A DNA stretch of 57,994 bases from Tolumonas sp. (GCA_028683735.1 JAQUHG010000001.1:1-57994); one strand, 5' to 3'. Shown: positions 28,156 through 37,767, counted from the stretch's first letter. A program made the numbers and translations. Notes: generated by a model from the sequence alone, not told the origin.

Positions 28156-28184
28156 ATAATAAGCTGAAATTATTGAATTAGCAA
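28156..28184 (-). promoter_or_regulatory. Promoter of initiator tRNA copy 1
   Basis: Minus strand: -35 TTGCTA (28179-28184), 17-bp spacer, -10 TATTAT (28156-28161), placed 12 bases before the mature tRNA 5' end. Confidence 0.75.
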
Positions 28185-28324
28185 GGTTTTTATTACAATC
28201 CATTTAATGATAACAAATCAATCAGCTATCTGTTTCATCAAACAGCAGTGTAATCAGCTTGCTAAAACCAAACGCATATTCATTTGGTTCACATAATGAT
28301 ACACGCATCTAAATTAACCGAAAT

Positions 28325-28353
28325 AAAAAAGGCCGCTTCTAAAAGCGGCCTTT
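28325..28353 (-). terminator. Terminator of the second initiator-tRNA gene
   Basis: Arms AAAGGCCGCTT (28328-28338) and AAGCGGCCTTT (28343-28353), loop CTAA, A-run at 28325-28330. Near-copy of the hairpin after tRNA copy 1. Confidence 0.88.
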
Positions 28354-28360
28354 CCTGATT

Positions 28361-28437
<77 letters not shown>

Positions 28438-28449
28438 TCAGTGGGGCGG

Positions 28450-28478
28450 ATATTAGTCAGAGAGCTCGAAACAAGCAA
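28450..28478 (-). promoter_or_regulatory. Promoter of initiator tRNA copy 2
   Basis: Minus strand: -35 TTGCTT (28473-28478), 17-bp spacer, -10 TAATAT (28450-28455), then a GC-rich stretch (CCGCCCC) of the kind associated with stringent control. Copy 1 lacks that discriminator. Confidence 0.75.
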
Positions 28479-28623
28479 GCCTTTTTTGACACTTAGATTC
28501 TATGTGGCGAATAAATAAACCATTCGATCAAAATTGACTCTGAAATCCTGATCTTATCTAAATAAGCGTTCTATTCTTTACGTTAAGAGGAAAAAATTTC
28601 AGGATGATTCATAGGGATCAGTA

Positions 28624-29892
28624 ATGACGACACCTAACTCGCCATCTCCACAGCTACCACCTCTTGATTTTAATGCCGAAGAATATCTTAACATTGTGGA
28701 TCATGGCGTGTTATTTGTTGATGCGCAGGGAATGCTCGGTTACTACAACACCTTCTGTCAAAAACTGTTTTCCATAGAATACCCAAGCCTACAGCCAGTC
28801 AATTACATCGAGCTACTGTCAGCATGGAGCGATTTGCAAGGGTTATCACGACTTTGGTTTATTGAGCTTAATAAAGCAATTGCAGAGCACCAGCTATACT
28901 ACACACAGCTCAAACATGATGGTGATACGCTAGAATTTAAACACCAGCCTTTACCATCCGGTGGTTTTGTTCACTGCATTTACAACATCACCCGCAAAGT
29001 CAGACAAGAACAATTATCGGCGCAGCAATATTCCCAGTTGCGAACCATGATTGACGCAATGCCCTGCTTTGTCTCATTGCTGAATACCAATCTTCAATTT
29101 GTGATCGCCAATCAATATTACGAACGACATCTTGGTATTTCTCGTGCAGACATCGAAGGCTCTTACGTGAATGATATTTTGCCATCAGAACTTAAAGAAC
29201 GGCATATGAACCTATTACGGAAGGCATTGCAGGGTGAAACTCAGCACTTTGATGACCATGGCCCAAGTAAAGACAGCCCGATCAAATTTGTCCATGGCGC
29301 TTATATCCCCTGCTTTGATCAACACCATAATGTAACGGGAATTGTCGACATCACTTACGACACCACCGACCAAAAAAATCAGGAAGAAAACCTGCGTTTC
29401 CTCGCAGAGCGCGATCCGCTGACAGGATTATTTAACCGCCGCAAAGTAATGGAATGTTTGGATATCGAGATAGTTCGCGCCAACCGGCAATCATCGCCTT
29501 TATCTGTAGCCGTACTCGATCTCGACCACTTCAAACATGTGAATGACACATGGGGACATGCCGCTGGCGATCTGGTGTTAAAAGAGTTTGCGTTGTTATG
29601 CCAGCAACAGATCAGAAAACTGGATTGTTTGGGCCGTATTGGTGGCGAAGAATTCTTCCTGATCATGGGTAACACCGATCAGCAACAGGCCAAGTTTGTA
29701 TTAGAACGCATTTTATCAGTGCTACGGCATCACCGTTTTAGTTGGAAACAAATCGAAATCCGAATCACTTCCAGCGCAGGATTAGCAACCTGGGTCGCAG
29801 ATCAAACTAACCAGCAGCTTTATTCTCAAGCCGATAACGCACTTTATCAGGCTAAAAATCAAGGACGAGATCAGGTTGTAATCGCCACTTAA
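28624..29892 (+). CDS. PAS-PAS-GGDEF diguanylate cyclase
   Basis: A 422-residue soluble protein expected to make cyclic di-GMP. A first PAS-like region covers about residues 18-125 and a second about 135-255, with LNTNLQFVIANQYYERHLGI. The GGDEF domain spans about 258-420, starting LAERDPLTGLFNRRKVMECL. The active site is GGEEF (340-344), a functional variant. The product-inhibition I-site RxxD is present (RKLD, 331-334), five residues before it. There are no membrane segments, so it senses a cytoplasmic signal. AGGGA precedes the ATG. Confidence 0.93.
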   Translation: MTTPNSPSPQLPPLDFNAEEYLNIVDHGVLFVDAQGMLGYYNTFCQKLFSIEYPSLQPVNYIELLSAWSDLQGLSRLWFIELNKAIAEHQLYYTQLKHDGDTLEFKHQPLPSGGFVHCIYNITRKVRQEQLSAQQYSQLRTMIDAMPCFVSLLNTNLQFVIANQYYERHLGISRADIEGSYVNDILPSELKERHMNLLRKALQGETQHFDDHGPSKDSPIKFVHGAYIPCFDQHHNVTGIVDITYDTTDQKNQEENLRFLAERDPLTGLFNRRKVMECLDIEIVRANRQSSPLSVAVLDLDHFKHVNDTWGHAAGDLVLKEFALLCQQQIRKLDCLGRIGGEEFFLIMGNTDQQQAKFVLERILSVLRHHRFSWKQIEIRITSSAGLATWVADQTNQQLYSQADNALYQAKNQGRDQVVIAT

Positions 29893-29974
29893 TAAGCAAC
29901 TGTATTCTGTTTTGGACAAGCAGACCAACAGATGGGATCATAGCAACTTATCTATTTATTTTTTGAGACAATTT

Positions 29975-30376
29975 ATGAGCTACGAACTGACAGATCTGGA
30001 ACGCAATGCCGCACTGAGACTGAATGCTGATTATCGCTATGAGCATTTCATCAGCAAAGTAGCCCGCAGCGGTGAATTGTGGGCACTAAAAGATGATAAC
30101 GGCCTGTTGTTTCTCAACTCTGACAGTGATGAAACATGCCTGCCAGTATGGCCTCATGCAGACTATGCCAAACTCTGGGCTGTTGGCGATCTGGCACGCT
30201 ATCAGCCACAAGCAATTACCTTGAAAATCTGGCTGGAACGCTGGACTGATGGTCTGACCCAAGATGGTATTTCTGTGACTGTATTCCCCCTTCAGAGCGA
30301 AGAAAATCTGGTGGAAGAACCAACAGAATTAGCGGAATCACTAAACAAAAAATTAGAGCAATACGCTCAGGAATAG
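29975..30376 (+). CDS. DUF2750-like small protein
   Basis: Function unknown. I chose ATG 29975 (MSYELTDLERNAALRL), 133 residues, since the 21 residues upstream in frame are not protein-like; its ribosome site is poor. The sequence has the layout of the DUF2750 family: a helical start (ALRLNADYRYEHFISKV), a strand region ELWALKDDNGLLFLN, and FPVW-type LPVWPHADYAKLWAVGD. It ends in an acidic tail. No signal peptide or membrane segment. It lies 82 bases after the cyclase gene and may be co-transcribed. Confidence 0.72.
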   Translation: MSYELTDLERNAALRLNADYRYEHFISKVARSGELWALKDDNGLLFLNSDSDETCLPVWPHADYAKLWAVGDLARYQPQAITLKIWLERWTDGLTQDGISVTVFPLQSEENLVEEPTELAESLNKKLEQYAQE

Positions 30377-30396
30377 ACCTGAAAAGAAAATACTTA

Positions 30397-30476
30397 TATA
30401 CCCAAAGTAATTGACGTTGCAGCAAGGTGACAAGTGAACGCTATCAACGATGCTGCCACTTCAAGTACGAAAGGTA
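30397..30476. repeat. Short, centrally deleted ERIC-type repeat
   Basis: About 80 bp, starting TATACCCAAAGTAATTGACG and ending CACTTCAAGTACGAAAGGTA. Both ends match the full-length copy at 23321-23448, but about 47 bases of the centre are missing and the right terminus is degraded. Confidence 0.75.
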
Positions 30477-30519
30477 AAATCAGGCCATGCATGAGCTCAA
30501 TATTATCCGGAGATAAAAT

Positions 30520-31026
30520 ATGAATTTGCTGGAATTAAATGATTCGTTGATTGAAATCCGTCAACAGGAAGAGTCTCTGCAATGGCCTGTATTCAACGAA
30601 GCGCTAGCGTGGGAATTAGGCTGCACATTGCAATTAGCTGCTGCATTAAACGAAGCGGCTGTACATATTGAAATTGAAGCCTTTGGCCGGATGTTATTTG
30701 TCTGTGCCATGCCCGGTAGCGCACCAAGTAATGCCGATTGGGCGCGCCGAAAACGGAATGTAGTACAACTCTTACAACGCAGCTCGTTAGCTATCGGCCT
30801 AGGGCTGAAACGAGATGACACCGATCTGCAGCGCAAAATGGGGTTACCGGATCGCGACTATGCGCCTCACGGAGGAAGCTTTCCGCTTCGCATTTTAGGC
30901 TCTGGCTGTATCGGTTCGATTACAGTTTCTGGCATGCCAGAATTTGATGACCATGCATTGATAGTTAGTGTGCTACAAGCCTGGCAGGACAATGGCTGGC
31001 AAAAGCCGGCATTAGCCATTGAGTAA
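30520..31026 (+). CDS. UPF0303 / heme-degrading-domain family protein
   Basis: A 168-residue soluble protein of the GlcG/HbpS-like (Haem_degrading) superfamily, in the UPF0303 subgroup. Recognisable blocks are the N-terminal helix region, RMLFVCAMPGSAPSNADWAR with RRKRNVVQLLQRSSLAIGL, and RDYAPHGGSFPLRI followed by GCIGSITVSGMPEFDDHALI. The biochemical role of UPF0303 proteins is not established to my knowledge. Heme or small-molecule binding is only a family-level suggestion. It follows the truncated ERIC repeat and ends just before a terminator of the opposing operon. Confidence 0.82.
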   Translation: MNLLELNDSLIEIRQQEESLQWPVFNEALAWELGCTLQLAAALNEAAVHIEIEAFGRMLFVCAMPGSAPSNADWARRKRNVVQLLQRSSLAIGLGLKRDDTDLQRKMGLPDRDYAPHGGSFPLRILGSGCIGSITVSGMPEFDDHALIVSVLQAWQDNGWQKPALAIE

Positions 31027-31035
31027 AAGCCTTAA

Positions 31036-31064
31036 ATAAAAAAGGCCGCCTTTAACAGGCGGCC
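31036..31064 (-). terminator. Terminator of the GH13/sugar-importer operon
   Basis: Stem GGCCGCC (31044-31050) with GGCGGCC (31058-31064), 7-nt loop, and an A-run at 31038-31043 reading as a U-tract on the minus strand, 21 bases past the last gene. Confidence 0.9.
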
Positions 31065-31084
31065 AATAGTTCACTTGGGGTGAG

Positions 31085-33016
31085 TTACTTCTGTTTCAGC
31101 CAGAGGAACTGGAAAGGTTCCAAAGTGAGTACGCCATTTTCCAGCGCAACATCTTGCTGCTGATATTGGTCATACACGTAGTGACCAAAACCAGTTTGCT
31201 CCAGAATAGCTTGCGACAACGTTTGCTGTTGAGCTGACATATTCATCAGCACCAAGGTTTTGTGCCAGTCACGTTCACGCAGGAATGAAAACACATGCTG
31301 ATTTTCATTTTTGACCAGTTGATAGTTATTTTCGTTGTAAAACTCAGGGATAGATTTGCGCAATGCGATCATGCGTTTTAGCGCACTGAACACCCGATGC
31401 TCGATGGTACCGGCATCGTTACGTTTTGCGGCTTTCTTCCAGTCGATGATCGGACGGTTCAACCAGCGGTTATCATCCTGTTTACTTGAGTCTTCCAGGA
31501 ATGAATAATCATTCGTGCACGCTAATTCATCGCCGTAATAAACCAGCGGAATACCACCAAATGACATAATGCCACTGTGCATCAGCAAGGTTTTCCGGAT
31601 CGCCTGTTCGATCAGCTCTGCATTGTCCTCTTCCAACCCTTTTTCCAGCCCCAGCAAAGTAGCCGTCGCCCCGGTTATACGGGCATCCTGAGTTTTCGGG
31701 TTATACATGAACCGCTGGCCTTTTGCCGGACTGCCTTCAAACTCGCCCACGTAGTAAGAGATCATGAACTGTTTATGGTCAAACGGGTTATAACCGGCGG
31801 CCAGAATATCCTGATCGGCATAACCTAAACCGATGTCATCATGACAACGGATGTAGTTGATCCATGTGGTGCCTTTCGGCAAGCGTGGAATGTTCTGCAG
31901 ACCATGTTCCAGAATGCGTTTATTCTGTGTTGCCATCGCATCCCACAAATACACCATATAAGAGGCGTTATAGGCGATTTCACACTCATCGACAGTGCCG
32001 CCACCGAGGTATTTGACGATTTCAATCGGCTGCACAATCGCTTCGGCTTTGAAGATCGCACCCGGTGCAGCAATTTTGGTACATGCCTTAAACAGCTGCA
32101 GCAGGATATGCGCTTCGTCTAAATTCTGGCTCTGTGTGCCCAGTTTTTTCCACATAAAGGCCACAGCATCAAGACGCAGAACATCTACCCCCTGATTCGC
32201 CAAATTGAGCAGGATCTTGATCATCTCAATGAAGACTTTCGGGTTGGTGTAGTTCAGATCCCACTGATAAGTGTTAAAGACAGTGAACACCCATTTATTG
32301 ATGGTTGGCAAATAGGTGAAATTGCCTGGCGCGTTTTCCGGGAAAATCTCCGGCAGTGTTTGTTCAAAGGCATCAGGCATCGAGCGATCATCATACATAT
32401 AATACATGTCTTGATATTCTTTCTCGCCCTGCAGCGCTTTTTTCGCCCACTCATGTTCGTTAGAGGTATGGTTTAAAACTAGATCCAGTTCCAATAGCAT
32501 GTTTTTGGCACGGAAGGTTTTAGCAATTTTGCGGATGTCCGCCATCGACCCAAAACGTTTTTCCACCGTGCGGTAATCACTGACCGCATAACCGCCATCA
32601 TTGGCTTCTTGCGGCATTTTCAACAATGGCATCAGGTGCACATAGTTGACACCGAGCTCTTCCAGATAGTCGATCTTTTGCATGAAGCCTTTCAGATTTT
32701 TACTGAATCGATCGACATACAACATGGTAGCAACCCAGTTCGGGCTCATGATCCAGTCTTTGTCTTCTTCACGCAGCCGATCGAGATCGCGTAATTCAGG
32801 TTCCCGCGCCAGATGCATTTCTGCCAGCGCTAATACCAGTTCTGAAAAACGATTTGTGAAGTCTGCCCGCTCACCATACAAACGGGTGAATTTTGCAAAT
32901 ACTTCACCGAATTGGGCGCCGAGGCGCACCAAAAATTCGGATAAATCTTTACCAGCATGTTTTTTACTTAGCAGGCTTACTACATCATGCAGTAACTTGT
33001 CCTTATTCACTGACAT
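31085..33016 (-). CDS. Amylosucrase-type glycoside hydrolase (GH13 subfamily 4)
   Basis: A 643-residue cytoplasmic alpha-glucan-active enzyme with no signal peptide. A helical N-terminal domain covers residues 1-90, then the (beta/alpha)8 barrel and a C-terminal beta domain. Catalytic residues read as Asp283 (VLRLDAVAF), Glu325 (FKAEAIV) and Asp393 (RCHDDIG), almost the positions of Neisseria amylosucrase (286, 328, 393). Other matches are WIMSPNWVATMLYVDRFS and NDGGYAVSDYRTV. Amylosucrases split sucrose and transfer glucose to glucan; some relatives are plain sucrose hydrolases. Clustering with an importer suggests it acts on an imported alpha-glucoside. Confidence 0.88.
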   Translation of the reverse strand: MSVNKDKLLHDVVSLLSKKHAGKDLSEFLVRLGAQFGEVFAKFTRLYGERADFTNRFSELVLALAEMHLAREPELRDLDRLREEDKDWIMSPNWVATMLYVDRFSKNLKGFMQKIDYLEELGVNYVHLMPLLKMPQEANDGGYAVSDYRTVEKRFGSMADIRKIAKTFRAKNMLLELDLVLNHTSNEHEWAKKALQGEKEYQDMYYMYDDRSMPDAFEQTLPEIFPENAPGNFTYLPTINKWVFTVFNTYQWDLNYTNPKVFIEMIKILLNLANQGVDVLRLDAVAFMWKKLGTQSQNLDEAHILLQLFKACTKIAAPGAIFKAEAIVQPIEIVKYLGGGTVDECEIAYNASYMVYLWDAMATQNKRILEHGLQNIPRLPKGTTWINYIRCHDDIGLGYADQDILAAGYNPFDHKQFMISYYVGEFEGSPAKGQRFMYNPKTQDARITGATATLLGLEKGLEEDNAELIEQAIRKTLLMHSGIMSFGGIPLVYYGDELACTNDYSFLEDSSKQDDNRWLNRPIIDWKKAAKRNDAGTIEHRVFSALKRMIALRKSIPEFYNENNYQLVKNENQHVFSFLRERDWHKTLVLMNMSAQQQTLSQAILEQTGFGHYVYDQYQQQDVALENGVLTLEPFQFLWLKQK

Positions 33017-33035
33017 TGATTACCTCACTCTTCAT

Positions 33036-34163
33036 TCAGGCAGCAGACAAAATTTTGGCAACAATTGGCGCTTTCTGTTGCTGTAACAGACTGCCCGCCG
33101 TGCTGGTATCAAACAGATGCACATGCTCCAGCTTAAAGCTGACTTCGATGGTTTTGCCACGCGGAATGATATGACTACCATCCGTGACCACAACGACCTG
33201 ATCTTCACCGGCATATTGGGTATAAGCGAAGGTTGTTCCCCCTAACGCTTCCACCACATCGACATTCAACGAGATGTTTACATCGCCGACTTCACCGATC
33301 AGCAGATGTTCAGGGCGAATGCCCATCAGTAATACATCACCCACTTTCACCGGACGATCTAAGGTCATGGAGAATTGTTCGCCGCCGGATAATTGCAGCT
33401 GAGCTTTGGTTCCATCCATCTGCAGCACTTTGGCATTCAGGAAATTCATGCGCGGTGAGCCGATAAAACCGGCCACGAACTGGTTCACAGGGTTGTGATA
33501 CAACTCTAATGGCGCACCAACCTGCTCAACGCGACCGTCGCGTAAAACCACGATCTTGTCGGCCATGGTCATAGCTTCAACCTGATCATGGGTCACGTAG
33601 ACCATGGTGTTGCCAAGCTGTTCGTGCAGCTTGGAGATTTCCACACGCATCTGCACTCGCAACTCGGCATCCAGATTCGACAACGGTTCGTCGAACAAGA
33701 ACACTTTCGGATTACGCACGATAGTACGGCCAATCGCTACACGCTGACGCTGACCACCAGAAAGTTGTTTTGGCAAACGATCGAGCAGTGGTTCCAGTTT
33801 CAGAATACGGGCAGCTTCACCCACGCGTTGTTCGATCTCATCTTTCGGGCGTTTCGCCAAGCGCAGACCAAAACTCATGTTTTCTTTCACTGTCATGTGC
33901 GGATAAAGCGCATAAGACTGGAACACCATGGCAATGCCACGGTCAGACGGCGACACATCATTCACCGTCAGACCATCGATGATCACTTCCCCATCAGAGA
34001 TGGTTTCCAACCCTGCAATCATGCGCAGCAGGGTGGATTTACCACAGCCTGATGGGCCAACAAACACCACGAATTCACCATGTTTAATATCCAGATCCAC
34101 CCCGTGAATGGTTTGAACCTCACCGAAACGCTTGATGACTTTATTCAGTTTTAAATCAGCCAT
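33036..34163 (-). CDS. Sugar ABC importer ATPase, MalK/UgpC type
   Basis: A 375-residue CUT1-family ATPase. Walker A is GPSGCGKSTLLRM, the Q-loop FQSYALYPHMTV, the signature [15 protein letters not shown], Walker B VFLFDEPLSNLD and the switch YVTHDQVEAM. A C-terminal OB-fold/TOBE regulatory domain runs from about residue 240 (FIGSPRMNFLNAKV, MGIRPEHLLIG). It energises the two permeases encoded just upstream. AAGGA precedes the ATG. The next gene on the strand is the GH13 enzyme, 19 bases later. Confidence 0.94.
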   Translation of the reverse strand: MADLKLNKVIKRFGEVQTIHGVDLDIKHGEFVVFVGPSGCGKSTLLRMIAGLETISDGEVIIDGLTVNDVSPSDRGIAMVFQSYALYPHMTVKENMSFGLRLAKRPKDEIEQRVGEAARILKLEPLLDRLPKQLSGGQRQRVAIGRTIVRNPKVFLFDEPLSNLDAELRVQMRVEISKLHEQLGNTMVYVTHDQVEAMTMADKIVVLRDGRVEQVGAPLELYHNPVNQFVAGFIGSPRMNFLNAKVLQMDGTKAQLQLSGGEQFSMTLDRPVKVGDVLLMGIRPEHLLIGEVGDVNISLNVDVVEALGGTTFAYTQYAGEDQVVVVTDGSHIIPRGKTIEVSFKLEHVHLFDTSTAGSLLQQQKAPIVAKILSAA

Positions 34164-34230
34164 TCTGGTAATCCTTCTCGAAATCTTTATTTCATCAATT
34201 CTTAAAAGTCGTTGTCTGTGCGCCTGAAAA

Positions 34231-35130
34231 TCAGCCTTTCACACCAGCGCTCGCCATACTTCTGACAAATTTCTTCTGGAACAGCAGGAACACCACCAAC
34301 ACAGGAATGGTCACCATACTGGCGTAAGCCATGATTTCGCCCCATTCGGTTGTGGTGCCGAAGAACTGCTGAATACCGGGTTGCAGTGGGCGCACTGATT
34401 CGCCCTGCACCACCATGATTGGCCACAGATATTGGTTCCACATGTTCAGGAATTGCAGGATGGCAACGGTGGCAAACACCGGACCAGACATCGGCACAAT
34501 TACCTTCCAGTAGATCTGCCAAGGGGTAGCACCATCAATCGCTGCAGCTTCGTCAAAGTCTTTCGGAATATCACGGAAGAATTGATAGAACAGGAAGATA
34601 GAAAAAGTGTTCGCCACCATCGGTAAAATCTGCACGTGCAGGCTGTTCAGCCACGAGTTTTCCAAAATGATCTGACCATTTTCCCAGCCAATCCAAGGCA
34701 GGTGCGCTACCAGCATCAGCAAAGGCACAGAGATCGCTTCAAATGGAATGATCAACAGTGCGATGATGGCAGCCAGTACAAAGTTCTGACCTTTCCAACG
34801 CAGGCGTGACAAAGAAAATGCCGCCAGACTATTCACCAACAAACCAAGTAACACGGTAGAACCAGTGATAAACATGGAGTTTACGAACATGGTCTCAATG
34901 GCGCTTTTCTCAAACACAGAAACATAGTTTTTCAGTGATATATCCCCGACCGGCAACAAGGCCCGGATAGAGAACAGATCAGTGAATATTTGCTGTTCCG
35001 GTTTAAATGACGACATAATCATAAAAACCAAAGGAAACAGGAAGATATAAGCCAGCAGTAACAACGCTGCGTAAGTCAGCAACCGTTTGTAGATAAAACC
35101 AGGATCTACCATAGCAGAAGTGTTTTTCAT
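34231..35130 (-). CDS. Sugar ABC importer permease, MalG-like
   Basis: A 299-residue CUT1 permease with six hydrophobic segments, the first near residues 15-38. The EAA coupling motif is AAAIDGATPWQIYWKVIVPMSG at about residues 200-220. TM-flanking IVPMSGPVFATVAI and the C-terminal VFLLFQKKFVRSMASAGVKG are typical of MalG-type subunits. It pairs with the next permease and starts two bases after that gene's stop. Confidence 0.92.
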   Translation of the reverse strand: MKNTSAMVDPGFIYKRLLTYAALLLLAYIFLFPLVFMIMSSFKPEQQIFTDLFSIRALLPVGDISLKNYVSVFEKSAIETMFVNSMFITGSTVLLGLLVNSLAAFSLSRLRWKGQNFVLAAIIALLIIPFEAISVPLLMLVAHLPWIGWENGQIILENSWLNSLHVQILPMVANTFSIFLFYQFFRDIPKDFDEAAAIDGATPWQIYWKVIVPMSGPVFATVAILQFLNMWNQYLWPIMVVQGESVRPLQPGIQQFFGTTTEWGEIMAYASMVTIPVLVVFLLFQKKFVRSMASAGVKG

Positions 35131-35132
35131 GC

Positions 35133-36254
35133 TTATTTCTCCCGCTTGTCGAAGTAATATTTCTGACCCATGGCAATCGCCAGAATCACTAGGAAATAAA
35201 CCACACTGATGGTCGAACCATAGCCAATATCCTGTTCACGGAAACCTTTGCGCACCGCGTGATACATCACAGTGGTGGTTGAATCAGCCGGGCCGCCTGA
35301 TGTCATAACGTCAACCTGAGTAAACAGACCGAACGCGGCAATGGTGGTAGAAATAATCACGAAGATGGTGGTGTTACGTAGCCCCGGCAGGGTCACGTTG
35401 ACAAATTTCTGCCAGCTATTCGCGCCGTCTAATGATGCGGCTTCATACAGATCTTCTGAAATGTTCTGCAAACCAGCCAGGAAGATCAGCATCTGATAAC
35501 CCGCTCCCTGCCAAGCCGACATGATGACGATGGCAGGCATTGACCATGCGGGGTCACCCAACCAGTTGATCTTGTCGATCAGGCCAAAAGAGATTGAACT
35601 CAGGAATTCGTTAATCAGACCAATATCTTTGTGGTAGAGGAATGTCCAGACAATCGACACCACGACCATTGAGGTAACCACCGGAGCAAAATAGGCAGTT
35701 CGGAAGAAATTGGTTCCTTTAAGCCCCATATTGACGAGTAACGCCAGTAATAAAGCTGCGCCACACTGCAGTGGAATAACCAGAAACGCGAATTTAATCG
35801 TATTTACAAACGACTTAATAAATAACGGATCTTTAGCTAACAACACGACACGAGAATCAGAAAAAGTGATGGTCGACAGTTCGCTATAACCTTTGTAAGA
35901 AGGATCTTGGCGCAATACTTTACGCAGGCGTTCGAATTGCGGTTCGCCTTTTTCATCTAAAACCAGTTTGCTTTGTTCATCACGCTGCGCATCTTGTGTC
36001 AGCCAGTTAACCGCCAGTAAGCGGTCGTAGTTGCGTAGCCCAACACCTTCCGTCGGGTTAGGTGATAACAAACGCTGATCCGTGAAAGAGAGAATTACTG
36101 CCATCACGAAGGGAACAAAGATAAAGAGGATCAATCCCAAAAATGCAGGACTGCCCATGAGCCAGCCGTAAAACCGCTGACGTCGCATCAGGCTGTCATT
36201 CTTTTTTACCCGCGCAGTTGGCGGCGGTTGAATAAATGCTGAATCCGTCATCAT
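35133..36254 (-). CDS. Sugar ABC importer permease, MalF-like with extended periplasmic loop
   Basis: A 373-residue CUT1 permease. A first membrane helix near residues 33-55 (SPAFLGLILFIFVPFVMAVI) is followed by an unusually long hydrophilic periplasmic loop of about 80 residues (about 80-150, including LVLDEKGEPQFERLRKV). The other five helices follow. The EAA motif is EAASLDGANSWQKFVNVTLP. MalF has a similar, larger loop that contacts the binding protein. It may play that role here, which is inference. Confidence 0.91.
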   Translation of the reverse strand: MMTDSAFIQPPPTARVKKNDSLMRRQRFYGWLMGSPAFLGLILFIFVPFVMAVILSFTDQRLLSPNPTEGVGLRNYDRLLAVNWLTQDAQRDEQSKLVLDEKGEPQFERLRKVLRQDPSYKGYSELSTITFSDSRVVLLAKDPLFIKSFVNTIKFAFLVIPLQCGAALLLALLVNMGLKGTNFFRTAYFAPVVTSMVVVSIVWTFLYHKDIGLINEFLSSISFGLIDKINWLGDPAWSMPAIVIMSAWQGAGYQMLIFLAGLQNISEDLYEAASLDGANSWQKFVNVTLPGLRNTTIFVIISTTIAAFGLFTQVDVMTSGGPADSTTTVMYHAVRKGFREQDIGYGSTISVVYFLVILAIAMGQKYYFDKREK

Positions 36255-36309
36255 TTACGTCCTATCTGAACTTCGGATAAGGCCCGCATTGCGCGGGCCA
36301 GACTACAGA

Positions 36310-37575
36310 TTATTTTTTGAAACCGTAACCGTTGTTGTCTTCAATGTTACGTTCAATAGCCTCTACTGCTTTATCCAGCGAATCCTGAACATCGCCACCA
36401 TCCAGAATGTCATTCACCGCTTTCTCGAAGCTGCTGGTGATCACAGGGTAAGCTGGTGTTTCTGGGCGCATTTTTGCGTATTTTTCAGAGAACTCGTAAA
36501 ACAAGCGCCATTTACCACCGGCCTTGTAGTTTTCAGTCATCGCTGCAGCCGCTGCTGTGTTTGGAATCAGGCTGGTGGCATTAGACATGGCCGCAATTTC
36601 TTCCGGTTGCATCAGGAAGCTCAACCATTTAGCAGCACCCGCTTTATCCGGACAGGCTTTGCTGATACCCCAGTGCCATGAACCACCACCAATGACCGGG
36701 CCATTACCGAAATCAGGCACCGGCATAATAGCCAAGTCATCGCCATAAGCTTTGGTCATGTCGCCCACAGCCCATGAACCGTTGTAATGGATTGCCACTT
36801 TGCCTTGCAGGAAGCCTTTGTCATCGGTTGGTTTACGGTCGATGTATTTGTTTTTGACCAGTGACTGCATCCAGGTGCCCCATGCCACGGCTTTTTCACC
36901 GTTCAGTACACCTTCTGATTCCACATAGTTAGCACGGTTGATTTGATCGCCACCAAAGCTTTCCAGGAACGGGCCAAATCCATAGGAATACCATTCGCCA
37001 CTCCAGCTGGTGTTGATATCAAATGGATAACGGAATTCACCGGATTTTTTCAGTTTCGCCAGAATTTCGTTGAACTCATCTTTTGTCCATGGCTTGTCAA
37101 TCGTGGCTTTACGAATGCCATATTTGTTCAGAATGCTCTGGCGAGAGAACAATGCTAATGAAACGTCATATTGACCAACGGAATAAACTTTCCCTTTATA
37201 GGTACCTTTACCTACGCTGTTGAGTTGTTCTAGCTGAGTTGCTGGCAGCAAACCATTCAGTTCCACCAGATTGCCGGCCCATGCAAAATTAGGCACAACA
37301 GGCTGATCCATATCCAGCGCACATGGCAATTTGCCAGCTAATGCCGCGGCATTAATGGTTTCGGTATAGGCCCCTTCCGGGATCATTTCCATCACAACTT
37401 TGTAAGCGTTCTGGCTCTTATTGAAACGTTCCACTGCAGCTTTAGAGGCGGCGATCTCTTTTTCATTGGTATCGTGACGCCAAACTTTAATTTCAGCTGG
37501 CGCAGCCATCGCTTGTGCAGATGCAGCAGCAATCAATGTGGCAAGAACAGAGTAGCTCATGGTCTTCATGTTCAT
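36310..37575 (-). CDS. Periplasmic sugar-binding protein, CUT1 family
   Basis: A 421-residue extracellular solute-binding protein of family 1. I place the start at 37575: AGGA lies seven bases upstream and it gives a signal peptide (MNMKTMSYSVLATLIAAASA, cleavage near AQAMA-A). Mature motifs are IKVWRHDTNEKEIAASKAAV, PWTKDEFNEILAKLKKSG, KVAIHYNGSWAVGDM and GGGSWHWGISKACPDKAGA. It is the first gene of the operon and is probably an alpha-glucoside or sucrose binder given the amylosucrase-type enzyme; sequence alone does not fix the ligand. Confidence 0.9.
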   Translation of the reverse strand: MNMKTMSYSVLATLIAAASAQAMAAPAEIKVWRHDTNEKEIAASKAAVERFNKSQNAYKVVMEMIPEGAYTETINAAALAGKLPCALDMDQPVVPNFAWAGNLVELNGLLPATQLEQLNSVGKGTYKGKVYSVGQYDVSLALFSRQSILNKYGIRKATIDKPWTKDEFNEILAKLKKSGEFRYPFDINTSWSGEWYSYGFGPFLESFGGDQINRANYVESEGVLNGEKAVAWGTWMQSLVKNKYIDRKPTDDKGFLQGKVAIHYNGSWAVGDMTKAYGDDLAIMPVPDFGNGPVIGGGSWHWGISKACPDKAGAAKWLSFLMQPEEIAAMSNATSLIPNTAAAAAMTENYKAGGKWRLFYEFSEKYAKMRPETPAYPVITSSFEKAVNDILDGGDVQDSLDKAVEAIERNIEDNNGYGFKK

Positions 37576-37767
37576 TCGATCATCCTTTGTTTTGGTTTCT
37601 TGCTTACAAATACAGTGGAACACTGTGTTTTTCAGGTCTAGACACCTCATTAATGTAACAAAAAATGTAACAAAAAATGCAGCTAAACCGTTTCAGTGGC
37701 GCTAAATATGCCTATAAAGTGATTCTCCTTATGTGATCCATGTTGTGAATTTGTAACAGTTAAAAAC

